A program made the position numbers and the translations under genes. Below, piece after piece: positions 39,756-49,462 of a stretch of 64,000 nt of DNA. The notes below the pieces were generated by a model, which saw only the letters and a program-made list of their open reading frames with translations, made no database searches and was not told the origin of the DNA. Source of the DNA: Polaribacter sp. SA4-10 (GTDB taxonomy: Bacteria > Bacteroidota > Bacteroidia > Flavobacteriales > Flavobacteriaceae); contig CATIQU010000005.1 of assembly GCA_949519155.1 (NCBI GenBank), positions 1 through 64,000 on the forward strand, in the 5' to 3' direction. Position 1 is the first letter of the stretch. Each line of letters begins with the position of its first letter.

Positions 39756-40409
39756 TTAATTTTCTTCTATTAATGATGTATTTCTACTACGTTGTATCCA
39801 GATAATAATTCCAACTACAATTAAAGCCATTGGTGACAATAACATAAATCCGTTGTTCTCATATCCGTAAGCGTATAGACCTGATAATTCTCCTGGAATC
39901 GGATTTCCTAATACCGGATATCCTAATAAGGTTCCTGCTCCTAAAAGTTCTCTAAAGAAACCAACGATGATTAAAATTACACCGTATCCTACAGAGTTTC
40001 CAATACCATCTAAGAAGGCTCTCCAAGGTCCGTTTCCTAAAGCAAAGGCTTCAAAACGCCCCATGATAATACAGTTGGTAATAATTAACCCTACAAAAAC
40101 AGAGAGTGTCTTACTGAGTTCGTACGCAAATGCTTTTAACACTAAATCCACTATAATTACTAAGGTTGCAACAACTATGAGTTGTACAATAATTCTAATT
40201 TTAGAGGGAATGATATTTCTCATTAAAGAAATTACCACGTTTCCTAATCCCAATACAAACATTACTGAAATAGACATTACAATAGAAGCTTCAAGTTCTG
40301 CTGTAATTGCCAAAGCGGAACAAATTCCTAATACTTGAATCGTAATCGGGTTGTTATCTGCTAAGGGGTCTGTAAGTAATGCTGCGTCTTTTTTTGATAA
40401 AAGTCCCAT
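39756..40409 (-). CDS. nqrD: Na+-translocating NADH-quinone reductase subunit D
   Basis: DPLADNNPITIQVLGICSALAIT, VGLIITNCIIMGRFEAFA. Confidence 0.96.
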   Translation of the reverse strand: MGLLSKKDAALLTDPLADNNPITIQVLGICSALAITAELEASIVMSISVMFVLGLGNVVISLMRNIIPSKIRIIVQLIVVATLVIIVDLVLKAFAYELSKTLSVFVGLIITNCIIMGRFEAFALGNGPWRAFLDGIGNSVGYGVILIIVGFFRELLGAGTLLGYPVLGNPIPGELSGLYAYGYENNGFMLLSPMALIVVGIIIWIQRSRNTSLIEEN

Positions 40410-40411
40410 AA

Positions 40412-41161
40412 TTATTTTTTTAATGTTTTAAAATAAGGCATATACATTGCCAAGTCTTTCTTAATCATTGCAGAAACACCATCTCCTGTAATGGTAGCAC
40501 CGGCAATTGCATCTACTTCGTAATCTGTCTTTTCTAAATTTTTTGGGTCGTTGTTTCCTTTGGCAACTTTAATACCCTTGAATTCTCCAGCTTCGTTTAA
40601 TAAGTGCTCACCAATAAAGTCGTCCATAAAATAACGCTGCTTGATGTTTGCTCCCAAACCAGGTGTTTCTCCTTTGTGATCAAAATAAGCGCCTTGTATA
40701 ACCATATTTTCATCCATAGCAACGTATCCCCAAATGGCATCCCAAAGTCCTTTTCCTCGAATTGGCGCCACATAAAGTGTAACCCCTTTTTTATTTTTAC
40801 CAACAAATAAGGGTAACCTTCTTTGTTTTCCTTGCTTGGCTAAGGTTTGCTGTTTTTTAATATCAATTAAGTAGGCATCCGAATTCTCAATTTCATTGCC
40901 GCCTTGCACTTCAATTTGCTTTGTAATGTATTTTGAAAAAGCAGTACCTGCTAAATCTGTAGATACAAATTTAGCACTTGTTCCTTCATTCTCATCTACG
41001 CCTAATGCGTACAAAATGTTCTGTTGCTTTTCAATTCTTTTATTCTCATCAATGTTTGGTTTTAAGGACGAAGCCATAAAAGCTAACAAAGATCCTACAA
41101 CAAACACCATAATAATGGCAAAAATCATTGTATAACTATTACTATCTGTTCTCTTACTCAT
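40412..41161 (-). CDS. nqrC: Na+-translocating NADH-quinone reductase subunit C
   Basis: FMN-binding domain; DAIAGATITGDGV flavinylation-type motif. Confidence 0.96.
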   Translation of the reverse strand: MSKRTDSNSYTMIFAIIMVFVVGSLLAFMASSLKPNIDENKRIEKQQNILYALGVDENEGTSAKFVSTDLAGTAFSKYITKQIEVQGGNEIENSDAYLIDIKKQQTLAKQGKQRRLPLFVGKNKKGVTLYVAPIRGKGLWDAIWGYVAMDENMVIQGAYFDHKGETPGLGANIKQRYFMDDFIGEHLLNEAGEFKGIKVAKGNNDPKNLEKTDYEVDAIAGATITGDGVSAMIKKDLAMYMPYFKTLKK

Positions 41162-41163
41162 AA

Positions 41164-42375
41164 TTAGGCAGTTTTAACTTTAGTACGTGATAATCTTTTG
41201 TTTACATTTCCTTGTACCACATAATGGTCAATGGTTGGAGCGAAGACATTCATCAATAGAATGGCTAAAAACACTCCTTCTGGATAGGCAGGGTTAAAGA
41301 CACGGATCATGATGGATATAAAACCAATTAAGAAACCGTAAATCCATTTTCCTTTATTTGTTTGGGAAGCTGTTACCGGATCTGTTGCCATAAATACGGC
41401 TCCAAATGCCAAACCTCCAATGATTAAATGCTCATACCAAACGGTATTCATTAAACCATAAAACTTGCTTGATTCTGTAATGATATCTGCTGCTACAATT
41501 TGATTGAAAATGAAACCCATTACTGCAGCTCCTATGAAGGTAGAAACAATAATTCTCCAACTTCCAATTTTTGTAAAAATTAAAATCGCGGCACCTACTA
41601 ATATTAAGAAAGCTGAAGTTTCACCTACAGATCCTGGAATGAATCCAAAAAAGGCTTCCCATAAATCATAATTTGCTGGTTGGTTTTGCGCATAGGTTCC
41701 AAGCATCGTTTCTCCAGAAATAGCATCTGCAGTTCCAGTTCTATTTACGGCATCATATACCCAAACTTTATCTCCAGACATCCAAGTTGGATAGGCAAAG
41801 AATAAAAAGGCTCTAATAGTTAAAGCAGGGTTTAAGATATTCATTCCTGTTCCACCAAAAACTTCTTTTCCAATAACAACACCAAAGATAACTGCTACAG
41901 ACAACATCCATAAAGGTGTATCTACGGGTACAATTAAAGGCACTAACATTCCTGTTACTAAATATCCTTCTTCTACTTCGTGTCCTTTTATCACTGCGAA
42001 AATAAATTCCACTAAAAGTCCCACTCCGTAAGAAACGATTACCAATGGTAATACTTTTATAATTCCAATCCAGAAATTGTCCATTGTTAAAAAAGATCCC
42101 AACACCGTAAACTCTGATGCGATTCCTTTTGCTGCGTCAATTGCCGCATAATGTTGATATCCTGCGTTGAACATTCCAAAAAGCAAACAAGGAAGTAATG
42201 CCATAATGACAATATTCATTGTACGTTTTAAATCGTCTGCTGCTTTAATATGAGTTCCTCCGTGAGTCACTTCATTTGGTAAATATAAAAAAGTATGGAT
42301 TGCGTTAAACGCAGGTGCCATTTTGGTTCCTTTATATTTCTCCTTTAAAGTATGTAAGTTTTGTTTTAAGCCCAT
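41164..42375 (-). CDS. nqrB: Na+-translocating NADH-quinone reductase subunit B
   Basis: GKEVFGGTGMNILNPALTIRAFLFFAYP, ATDPVTASQTNKGKWIYG. Confidence 0.96.
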   Translation of the reverse strand: MGLKQNLHTLKEKYKGTKMAPAFNAIHTFLYLPNEVTHGGTHIKAADDLKRTMNIVIMALLPCLLFGMFNAGYQHYAAIDAAKGIASEFTVLGSFLTMDNFWIGIIKVLPLVIVSYGVGLLVEFIFAVIKGHEVEEGYLVTGMLVPLIVPVDTPLWMLSVAVIFGVVIGKEVFGGTGMNILNPALTIRAFLFFAYPTWMSGDKVWVYDAVNRTGTADAISGETMLGTYAQNQPANYDLWEAFFGFIPGSVGETSAFLILVGAAILIFTKIGSWRIIVSTFIGAAVMGFIFNQIVAADIITESSKFYGLMNTVWYEHLIIGGLAFGAVFMATDPVTASQTNKGKWIYGFLIGFISIMIRVFNPAYPEGVFLAILLMNVFAPTIDHYVVQGNVNKRLSRTKVKTA

Positions 42376-42379
42376 AATC

Positions 42380-43729
42380 TTATCCTAATTCTTCTCTCAT
42401 TAAATCTAAACCTTCACGAATTATCTTCTGGTGAGGTTGTTTAGATACACATATAAATTCTGTTAATGCAAAGTCTTCTGGCGCTACTTCGTAGGCTCCT
42501 AAAGCTTCCATTTCATCTAAATCTTCATACATACACGCTTTTAACAACTGCATTGGATACAGGTCTAAAGGAAAAACTTTTTCATAAGAACCTGTTACTA
42601 CAAATGCTCTGTGTTCTCCGTTCGTGTTGGTATTTAAGTCGTATTTTTTGTTTGGAGTTAACCAAGAAAAAGTCAATGCTCTTGAAGTAGATATTTTATT
42701 GAATACGGGTTTGTTCCAACCGAAGAATTCATAATCATCTCCTTCTGGAATTGCGGTTATTTGATTGTCGTAATACCCAATAAAACCATCCTCTTTTACA
42801 TGCGTGCCAGACAATACGTTTCCACTAATGATTCTCGTATTATCGTTGTCTAGATTCCCTTTAACAATTGCTGCAATTTGTGCCCCTGCAGTTACCGTCA
42901 CATAGTGTGGCTTGCTAAACTGAGAACCTGTTAAAGCAACGGTTCTAGTAATGTTCAACTTTCCTGTTAACAACAACTCACCAATAACAACTAGGTCTTG
43001 TGGCGTAATTACCCAAACTACTTCTCCTTTATTAATCGGATCTATTTGTGCAATTTGTGTTCCAACATTCCCAACTGGGTGCGGTCCAGAAACTTTATGG
43101 ATTTCAATTCCTTTTAAGTTCGAAAACGGCGAGTTTGCATTTTTACCAACAGAAACGTGAAGTTTTCCTTCAGTTAATTTACCTACTGCTGTTAAAGCTG
43201 CTTGCAGCTCCGCTTCTTTCCCTTTTAGAGTATAATCTAAATCGGCTGCCAAAGGTGCACTTGCATACGCAGATACAAAAATAGCTTTTGGAGCTTGATT
43301 TGGATTGGCAACAACATCGTAAGGACGTTGTTTTACAAAAGGCCAACAACCGGAATCAAATAAGTGATTTTTCACTTCTTCTGCAGACATACTCGCTGCA
43401 TCTTTAGTGCCAAAATCTTTAAATTCTTGTGTTGCGTTTGCGGCAATATTGATTGCTAAAACTTTTCTTCTTTCTCCACGAATAACCTCGGTAACTTTAC
43501 CACTTACTGGACTTGGAAATAAAATGCGTTCGTCACTCTTAGAATAAAAAAGTGGTTCTCCTGCTTTTACTTCTGCTCCTTCTTTGGCAATAAGTTTAAC
43601 GGTTATTCCGTGAAAATCTGATGGCTTTATTGCATAAACACCACCTGTAGCAAGTTGAGTGGTTGTGTGCTCTGCATCGCCTATAAGACTAATATTTAAG
43701 CCTTTCTTTATACGGATGTCTTTTGACAT
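42380..43729 (-). CDS. nqrA: Na+-translocating NADH-quinone reductase subunit A
   Basis: RIKKGLNISLIGDAE, SGPHPVGNVGTQIAQIDP; first gene of nqr operon. Confidence 0.96.
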   Translation of the reverse strand: MSKDIRIKKGLNISLIGDAEHTTTQLATGGVYAIKPSDFHGITVKLIAKEGAEVKAGEPLFYSKSDERILFPSPVSGKVTEVIRGERRKVLAINIAANATQEFKDFGTKDAASMSAEEVKNHLFDSGCWPFVKQRPYDVVANPNQAPKAIFVSAYASAPLAADLDYTLKGKEAELQAALTAVGKLTEGKLHVSVGKNANSPFSNLKGIEIHKVSGPHPVGNVGTQIAQIDPINKGEVVWVITPQDLVVIGELLLTGKLNITRTVALTGSQFSKPHYVTVTAGAQIAAIVKGNLDNDNTRIISGNVLSGTHVKEDGFIGYYDNQITAIPEGDDYEFFGWNKPVFNKISTSRALTFSWLTPNKKYDLNTNTNGEHRAFVVTGSYEKVFPLDLYPMQLLKACMYEDLDEMEALGAYEVAPEDFALTEFICVSKQPHQKIIREGLDLMREELG

Positions 43730-43852
43730 AGGTTTTTGTTAATTTTAGTTATCTAAAAAAATCATGCAAATTTAATGGTTTTGCGGCTTATTTTTGATAC
43801 GATTCACGCTATATATTCGTTAAATATTATTATTTATACCCGTTCTAAATAA

Positions 43853-43965
43853 CTGCATAATGCAGAAGAAAAAGAACTTTTTCCCATAGCACAGCGTTTA
43901 TACAAAGTAGCACGAGTTTCTTTTTGCTATTTAAAATAGAGGAACAATAATTGTTCCCCTTTTTT
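43853..43965. other. cluster of three perfect inverted repeats in divergent promoter region (possible operators, terminator or small RNA)
   Basis: CTGCAT-A-ATGCAG (43853-43865), CTATTT-A-AAATAG (43927-43939), GGAACAAT-A-ATTGTTCC (43941-43957) followed by CCTTTTTTG. Confidence 0.4.
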
Positions 43966-43979
43966 GAAAATAAAATTTC

Positions 43980-43987
43980 TACTTTTG
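43980..43987 (+). promoter_or_regulatory. Bacteroidota -7 box upstream of the DUF5103 gene
   Basis: TACTTTTG. Confidence 0.45.
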
Positions 43988-44008
43988 ATAAAATTATCAG
44001 CCCCAATT

Positions 44009-45223
44009 ATGAAGCTAAAAATAAGTTACTTTTTTTTATTTATTGCAACATCGCTTCATGCGCAACAAATAAAGTCAATTCAATTAAGGCCCTTACAAGA
44101 CAAGGTTTTCACTTCTATCGTACCCCTAGGAACCGTTTTAGAATTGTCTTTTGATGATCTAGATGCGGATAGTAAAAGCTATCAATATAAAATTGAACAC
44201 ATGACCAATGATTGGGAAAGAAGTAGAATGCTGACCAGCCAATACATAAATGGTTTTGATCAAAACACCATTTTAGAAGTCACAAACTCCTTCAACACTT
44301 TACAAAGCTTCACACATTATAGTGTACAAATTCCCAATACAAATTCGATCATCACAAAAAGTGGCAATTACTTACTTTCTGTGTTGAATGACTTTGACGA
44401 AGTCATTTTTTCGAGAAAATTTGTACTTTATGAACGCAAAGCTATTGTTGGCGTTTCTGTTGAAAGAAGTAGAAATACAAAGACTTCAAACACACAACAA
44501 ACCATTCAATTTTCGATAAATCATCCTACTTTACAAATCAATAACCCGAGTCAAGAAATAAAGGTAGTGATCTTAAAAAATGAAAATTGGAATGAGAAAA
44601 TCACCAATTTACAACCGACTTTTTTTAAAGCAAATCAACTTCTATACACCTATACCAACAAAACAAATTTCTGGGGTGATAATGAGTATTATAATTTCGA
44701 CACTAAGTTTATTAGAAATAGAAGTTTAGGAATTCAACGAGTAGAAAAGGAGGAAGTATATCATCATTACCTCTACCCTGAGAATTACAATGAATATAAA
44801 AAATACACTTATTTCCCGGATGTTAATGGCCAATTTGTAATACGAACCTTAGAGGCAAATGACGCTGAAACAGAAGCAGATTATGCGATGATGCATTTTT
44901 CATTGAATGCATATCAACCTTTTAGCGGTAAAGAAGTTTATGTATATGGTGCCTTTAATAATTTCGAATTAACCCCAGAAAACAAAATGTCTTTTGATCC
45001 AGAAAATGGTGTTTACAGAGCACATTTCCTTTTAAAACAGGGTTTTTATAACTATAGTTTTGCCACAGTTGGTGAAGACAACAAAGTGGATCTAAGGACG
45101 ATCAATGGGTCTTTCTATGAAACAGAAAATCAATACACTGTGCTAGTGTATTATAAATCTTTTGGAGACGTATATGAAAGAGTGATTGGCGTAGGTTCTG
45201 GATTTCTTGATCAGAATAGATAA
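44009..45223 (+). CDS. DUF5103 domain-containing protein (type IX secretion plug-like protein)
   Basis: Signal peptide; SIQLRPLQDKVFTSIVPLGTVLELSFDDLD, KIEHMTNDWERS, YVYGAFNNFEL. Confidence 0.8.
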   Translation: MKLKISYFFLFIATSLHAQQIKSIQLRPLQDKVFTSIVPLGTVLELSFDDLDADSKSYQYKIEHMTNDWERSRMLTSQYINGFDQNTILEVTNSFNTLQSFTHYSVQIPNTNSIITKSGNYLLSVLNDFDEVIFSRKFVLYERKAIVGVSVERSRNTKTSNTQQTIQFSINHPTLQINNPSQEIKVVILKNENWNEKITNLQPTFFKANQLLYTYTNKTNFWGDNEYYNFDTKFIRNRSLGIQRVEKEEVYHHYLYPENYNEYKKYTYFPDVNGQFVIRTLEANDAETEADYAMMHFSLNAYQPFSGKEVYVYGAFNNFELTPENKMSFDPENGVYRAHFLLKQGFYNYSFATVGEDNKVDLRTINGSFYETENQYTVLVYYKSFGDVYERVIGVGSGFLDQNR

Positions 45224-45270
45224 TTAAAATAAAGTTGTTACTTTTAATCAAATAAGTTACTTTTACTTCA

Positions 45271-45657
45271 ATGGAAACGCAAATCACAAAAGGCATTAAA
45301 ATCTCTGTGCAGACTACCTTTAAAGGTACGAGCTTGAGTAATCATACTTTATATTATGCCTTTTCCTATGCAATCACCATCGAAAACAGATCCGATGAAA
45401 CGGTGCAACTTACTGATCGGTACTGGGAAATTTTTGACAGTTTAAATCAAATAGAAATTGTAGCTGGTGAAGGAGTTGTTGGACAAAGTCCAATATTAAA
45501 ACCAAGTGAAAAACACACCTACACCTCGGGTTGTTTTTTAACTTCTAATTTGGGGGCTATGAAAGGGTTTTACTCCATGACAAATCAAGAAACTTTAGAG
45601 CAATTTAAAGTAATGATTCCAACTTTTCAACTTACAAATCCGTTATTATTAAATTAA
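45271..45657 (+). CDS. apaG: ApaG family protein
   Basis: Fn3-like ApaG fold: TIENRSDETVQLTDRYWEIFDS, VVGQSPILKPSEKHTYTSGCFL. Confidence 0.93.
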   Translation: METQITKGIKISVQTTFKGTSLSNHTLYYAFSYAITIENRSDETVQLTDRYWEIFDSLNQIEIVAGEGVVGQSPILKPSEKHTYTSGCFLTSNLGAMKGFYSMTNQETLEQFKVMIPTFQLTNPLLLN

Positions 45658-46771
45658 TAAAAGAAATAACAAAAAAGTAATTCCAGTAAGAGATTCCTCT
45701 TGCTTAAACTGTGGGCATCCCTTTTTTGGGCGCAAAAAGTTTTGTGCTGATTGTGGACAAGCAAACAAAGGAAATAAAATAACCTTTGGAAATTTTATCC
45801 ACGAATTATTTAATGGTTTTTTCTCTTTTGATGCCAAATTTTGGCGCACCATCATCCCGCTTTTAACAAGCCCTGGGAAAGTTTCTAAAGAATACGTTGC
45901 TGGAAAAAGAAACCGCTACTCAAATCCTTTTCGATTTTATTTAACAGTATCCATTTTCTTTTTTCTGATTTTAGGACTTTCAAAAAGCATTGACACGTAA
46001 AATTCTTTAAAAAATGGAGCCCCTAAAGAAGCAACCAATCTATTTACTTTTGACACCCCTAAGGCAAACAATATCGATATTGATTCATTAAAAAATGAAG
46101 TAACCAAAGAATTAAAAAATGGTTGGATTGCCTTATATTCATTAAATAGAAAAGAAATTCAAAATCCTATTAAAAAAGTAGTCAAAGAGAATACATCAGG
46201 AGTTGATATTAATACATTCACTTTTTTAGGGTTTAATTTGGATGCATTTATTAATTACCAAAAAAAATATCCAAATTCAACAATAGACAACGCGCTGGAT
46301 AGCCTAAAACAAGAAAAAAAATTTATCAATCGTTTTTTATATAGCCGAGCAAAAGCCATCGTTTCAATTGCTCATAAAAATAAAAGTCAAGAACAATTTA
46401 TAAATCAGATGTTATCGTATAGTTCTGTTGCATTGTTTGTCCTTTTACCTTTATTTACAATCTTTTTAAACGTCCTTTACCTTAGAAGAAAACACACCTA
46501 TGTAGATCACTTAATCTTTGTTTTCCACACACAAACCGTATTCTTTATGTTTCTGTCCATCGTGTTTTTGATTTCTTTTTTTACAGACATTACACATACT
46601 TGGATTATACTTTTACTCTTTTTAATGTACCTTTTCTTGGCAATGAAAAAGTTCTACAACCAAGGATATTTTAAAACGGGTCTGAAGTTTTTATTTTTGA
46701 ATGCAGTCTATTTTTTAATGGGTACAATTGGCGTAGTAATCGTCGGACTTATTTCTTTTGTGTTGTATTAA
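45653..46771 (+). pseudogene. DUF3667 domain-containing membrane protein, disrupted by in-frame TAA and lacking an ATG start
   Basis: Zinc-ribbon CLNCGHPFFGRKKFCADCGQ followed by ITFGNFIHELFNGFFSFDAKFWRTIIPLLTSPGKVSKEYVAGKRNRYSNPFRFYLTVSIFFF; TAA at 45998-46000; same frame continues to 46771 (ORF 46238-46771). Confidence 0.85.
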
Positions 46772-47475
46772 AACACAATGGTTTTCTTAGAAATTTCACC
46801 TTTTAAAATATCGTTGTAAACAAGACAAATATCTCCTTCTTTTTTAACAGAAGTAACACTTACTGTTTCCACCAATTTACGCTTCATTTTCAAAGAGGTC
46901 TCTGGAGTTCCTTTGTCTGTTGATGTTTGGAAATTTATAATTTCTTGCTGTTTAAAAGTTTTATTTTCTGACAACCAATCTGCAAACCAAGTACGCCTTG
47001 ATGTTTTCATTTCTGCAGTGTACAATGTAGAAGAAGACCATATTTTTGGCTCTTGAGTAAGTTCTGTAAAATGTTTTGTAACCCCATCCCAAACCAATTC
47101 ATAGGTTGCTAATGAAACATCCCAATCAACCAAAACCAGAGTAAACGGCTCTATATTATCAAATATAAAATTTTCAATAAATGCAACTGAATTTTCTGTA
47201 GTCAAAATCTTTTTCACGATCAGACCTCTACTCATTGTATATGGCCCTTTTCGTTCGTGAATTTCAAAACCACCATTCAACAAACAAACCAATCTGTTTT
47301 TTTCACTTAAGCCAATCCAAGTTCCGCCAGCTAATTCGTCTTTCGGATATACCAATGCAACACCTTGCTCATCATATTTCGTTGGTGAGATGGTTTTTCG
47401 CATTGGACTTTCATCACGATTAGACGTTAGTATGAATTGATTGCCTCCTAATGGAAGATACGTAACTGTGCACAT
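46768..47475 (-). CDS. NRDE family protein (TANGO2-like)
   Basis: MCTVTYLPLGGNQFILTSNRDESP hallmark N-terminus. Confidence 0.93.
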   Translation of the reverse strand: MCTVTYLPLGGNQFILTSNRDESPMRKTISPTKYDEQGVALVYPKDELAGGTWIGLSEKNRLVCLLNGGFEIHERKGPYTMSRGLIVKKILTTENSVAFIENFIFDNIEPFTLVLVDWDVSLATYELVWDGVTKHFTELTQEPKIWSSSTLYTAEMKTSRRTWFADWLSENKTFKQQEIINFQTSTDKGTPETSLKMKRKLVETVSVTSVKKEGDICLVYNDILKGEISKKTIVF

Positions 47476-47530
47476 TCTTTTAAATTTACTTTTTAAAGCA
47501 CCTACAAATATGCCTTGTAATTAAATATTG

Positions 47531-47538
47531 TAGCTTTG
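47531..47538 (+). promoter_or_regulatory. Bacteroidota -7 box upstream of pruA
   Basis: TAGCTTTG. Confidence 0.5.
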
Positions 47539-47578
47539 CTGTCAAAATTAAGTATAATAAAATTTAAATACACATAAA

Positions 47579-49204
47579 ATGGCAAGAGGATTTTTTAACG
47601 TACCCAAAGCAGTCAATGAACCCGTAAAAGAGTACGCTCCTGGATCTCCAGAAAGAGAGGAAGTACTGGCTACTTATAAAGAAATGTTTCACAGTAATAT
47701 TGATGTGCCAATGCACATTAATGGAGAAGAAGTGAGAACAGGAAATACAAAAAATATCACACCTCCCCATGATCATCAGCATGTTGTTGGGCAATACCAT
47801 ACCGCAGACAAATCGCATGTAGACGCTGCAATTTCAACAGCTCTAGCAGCAAGAGAAGCTTGGTCTAATGTAAGTTGGACAGAACGAGCTACTATCTTTT
47901 TAAAGGCAGCTGAATTATTAGCCGGCCCCTATAGAGCAAGAATGAATGCTGCAACCATGATTGCACAGTCTAAAAACGTATATCAAGCAGAGATTGATGC
48001 TGCTTGTGAAATGATTGATTTCTTCCGTTTTAATGTTCAATACATGACAGACATCTTTAAAGATCAACCTGCATCGGCCCCTGGAATTTGGAATCGCGTA
48101 GAGTATAGACCTTTGGAAGGGTTTGTATATGCCATTTCTCCCTTTAACTTTACCTCTATTGCAGCAAACTTACCTGCCGCAGCAGCTTTAATGGGGAACG
48201 TTGTTGTTTGGAAACCTTCAGATCATCAAGCCTATTCTGCACAAGTAATTGTAGATATGTTTAAAGAAGCTGGTTTGCCAGATGGTGTCATCAATGTAAT
48301 TTATGGAGATCCTGTAATGATTTCTGATACCGTATTGGCTTCTCCAGATTTTTCTGGATTGCACTTTACTGGTTCAACACACGTGTTCAAAAACTTGTGG
48401 AAACAAATAGGAAACAATATTCATACCTACAAAACCTACCCAAGAATTGTTGGAGAAACAGGTGGAAAAGATTTTATCTGGGTTCACAATTCTTCTAACG
48501 CGCTTCAAGTTGCCACTGCAATTACAAGAGGTTCTTTTGAATATCAAGGTCAAAAATGTTCTGCAGCATCTCGTGCTTACATCCCTGCATCTATGTGGGA
48601 AGATGTAAAAGGACATTTAATAACACAAGCAAATGAAATTAAAATGGGTTCTCCAGAAGATCCTTCTAATTTTGTAAATGCAGTAATACACGAAGGTTCT
48701 TTTGATAAAATTGCAAGTTTTATTGATGCTGCTAAAGCAGACAAGGATGCGGAAGTTATTATTGGTGGTGGACACGACAAATCTGTAGGGTACTTTATTG
48801 AACCAACAGTTATCGTAGCAAAATCGCCAACTTACGCAACCATGACTACGGAGTTATTTGGCCCTGTAATGACCATCTTTGTATATGAAGATGCAGCATG
48901 GGAAGCTTCATTAAAATTAGTAGATGAGTCTACAGAATTTGCACTTACCGGTGCTATTTTCTCTACTGACAGATACATTGTAGAAAAAGCTTCGAAAGCT
49001 TTGGAAAATGCTGCTGGAAACTTCTACATTAATGATAAGCCAACAGGAGCTGTTGTAGGACAACAACCTTTTGGAGGCGGAAGATCTTCAGGTACAAATG
49101 ACAAAGCAGGATCTGCACAAAATTTATTACGCTGGACTTCTGTTCGATTGATTAAAGAAACGCTTGTAACCCCTAAAGATTATAAATATGCTTTCTTAGG
49201 ATAA
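47579..49204 (+). CDS. pruA: L-glutamate gamma-semialdehyde dehydrogenase (1-pyrroline-5-carboxylate dehydrogenase)
   Basis: ALDH catalytic motifs ETGGKDF, GQKCSAASRAY; NDKPTGAVVGQQPFGGGRSSGTNDKAG. Confidence 0.95.
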   Translation: MARGFFNVPKAVNEPVKEYAPGSPEREEVLATYKEMFHSNIDVPMHINGEEVRTGNTKNITPPHDHQHVVGQYHTADKSHVDAAISTALAAREAWSNVSWTERATIFLKAAELLAGPYRARMNAATMIAQSKNVYQAEIDAACEMIDFFRFNVQYMTDIFKDQPASAPGIWNRVEYRPLEGFVYAISPFNFTSIAANLPAAAALMGNVVVWKPSDHQAYSAQVIVDMFKEAGLPDGVINVIYGDPVMISDTVLASPDFSGLHFTGSTHVFKNLWKQIGNNIHTYKTYPRIVGETGGKDFIWVHNSSNALQVATAITRGSFEYQGQKCSAASRAYIPASMWEDVKGHLITQANEIKMGSPEDPSNFVNAVIHEGSFDKIASFIDAAKADKDAEVIIGGGHDKSVGYFIEPTVIVAKSPTYATMTTELFGPVMTIFVYEDAAWEASLKLVDESTEFALTGAIFSTDRYIVEKASKALENAAGNFYINDKPTGAVVGQQPFGGGRSSGTNDKAGSAQNLLRWTSVRLIKETLVTPKDYKYAFLG

Positions 49205-49225
49205 TTTAAATCTCATATCTTTTTT

Positions 49226-49258
49226 AAAAAACCACATCAAAATTTGATGTGGTTTTTT
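49226..49258 (+). terminator. Rho-independent terminator downstream of pruA
   Basis: AAAAAACCACATCAAAATTTGATGTGGTTTTTT near-perfect inverted repeat with flanking A/T runs. Confidence 0.85.
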
Positions 49259-49462
49259 AATTTCATAAAAAAATAAATAAATCGGGTTTCAAAATGATTG
49301 CAGAATTGTAAACCGCATCCTTCCTTTTTCTTTGCGTATTAATGCAACTACAAGGGTGTTTTTTAAAAGATTATTTACTTACTAAAAATCAATTTCCTTT
49401 AACATTTCTTTTTTTGAGATTTTTGCTTAACTTCGAAGACTATTTAACTTAAATATTTTTAA

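Noticed and set aside
45235-45270. Direct repeat GTTACTTTTA before apaG
   Set aside because: Short AT-rich repeat, resembles an imperfect -7 box; expected by chance in this composition.
45649-45855. Minus-strand ORF over the DUF3667 5' region
   Set aside because: Antisense to a clearly coding zinc-ribbon sequence; likely spurious.
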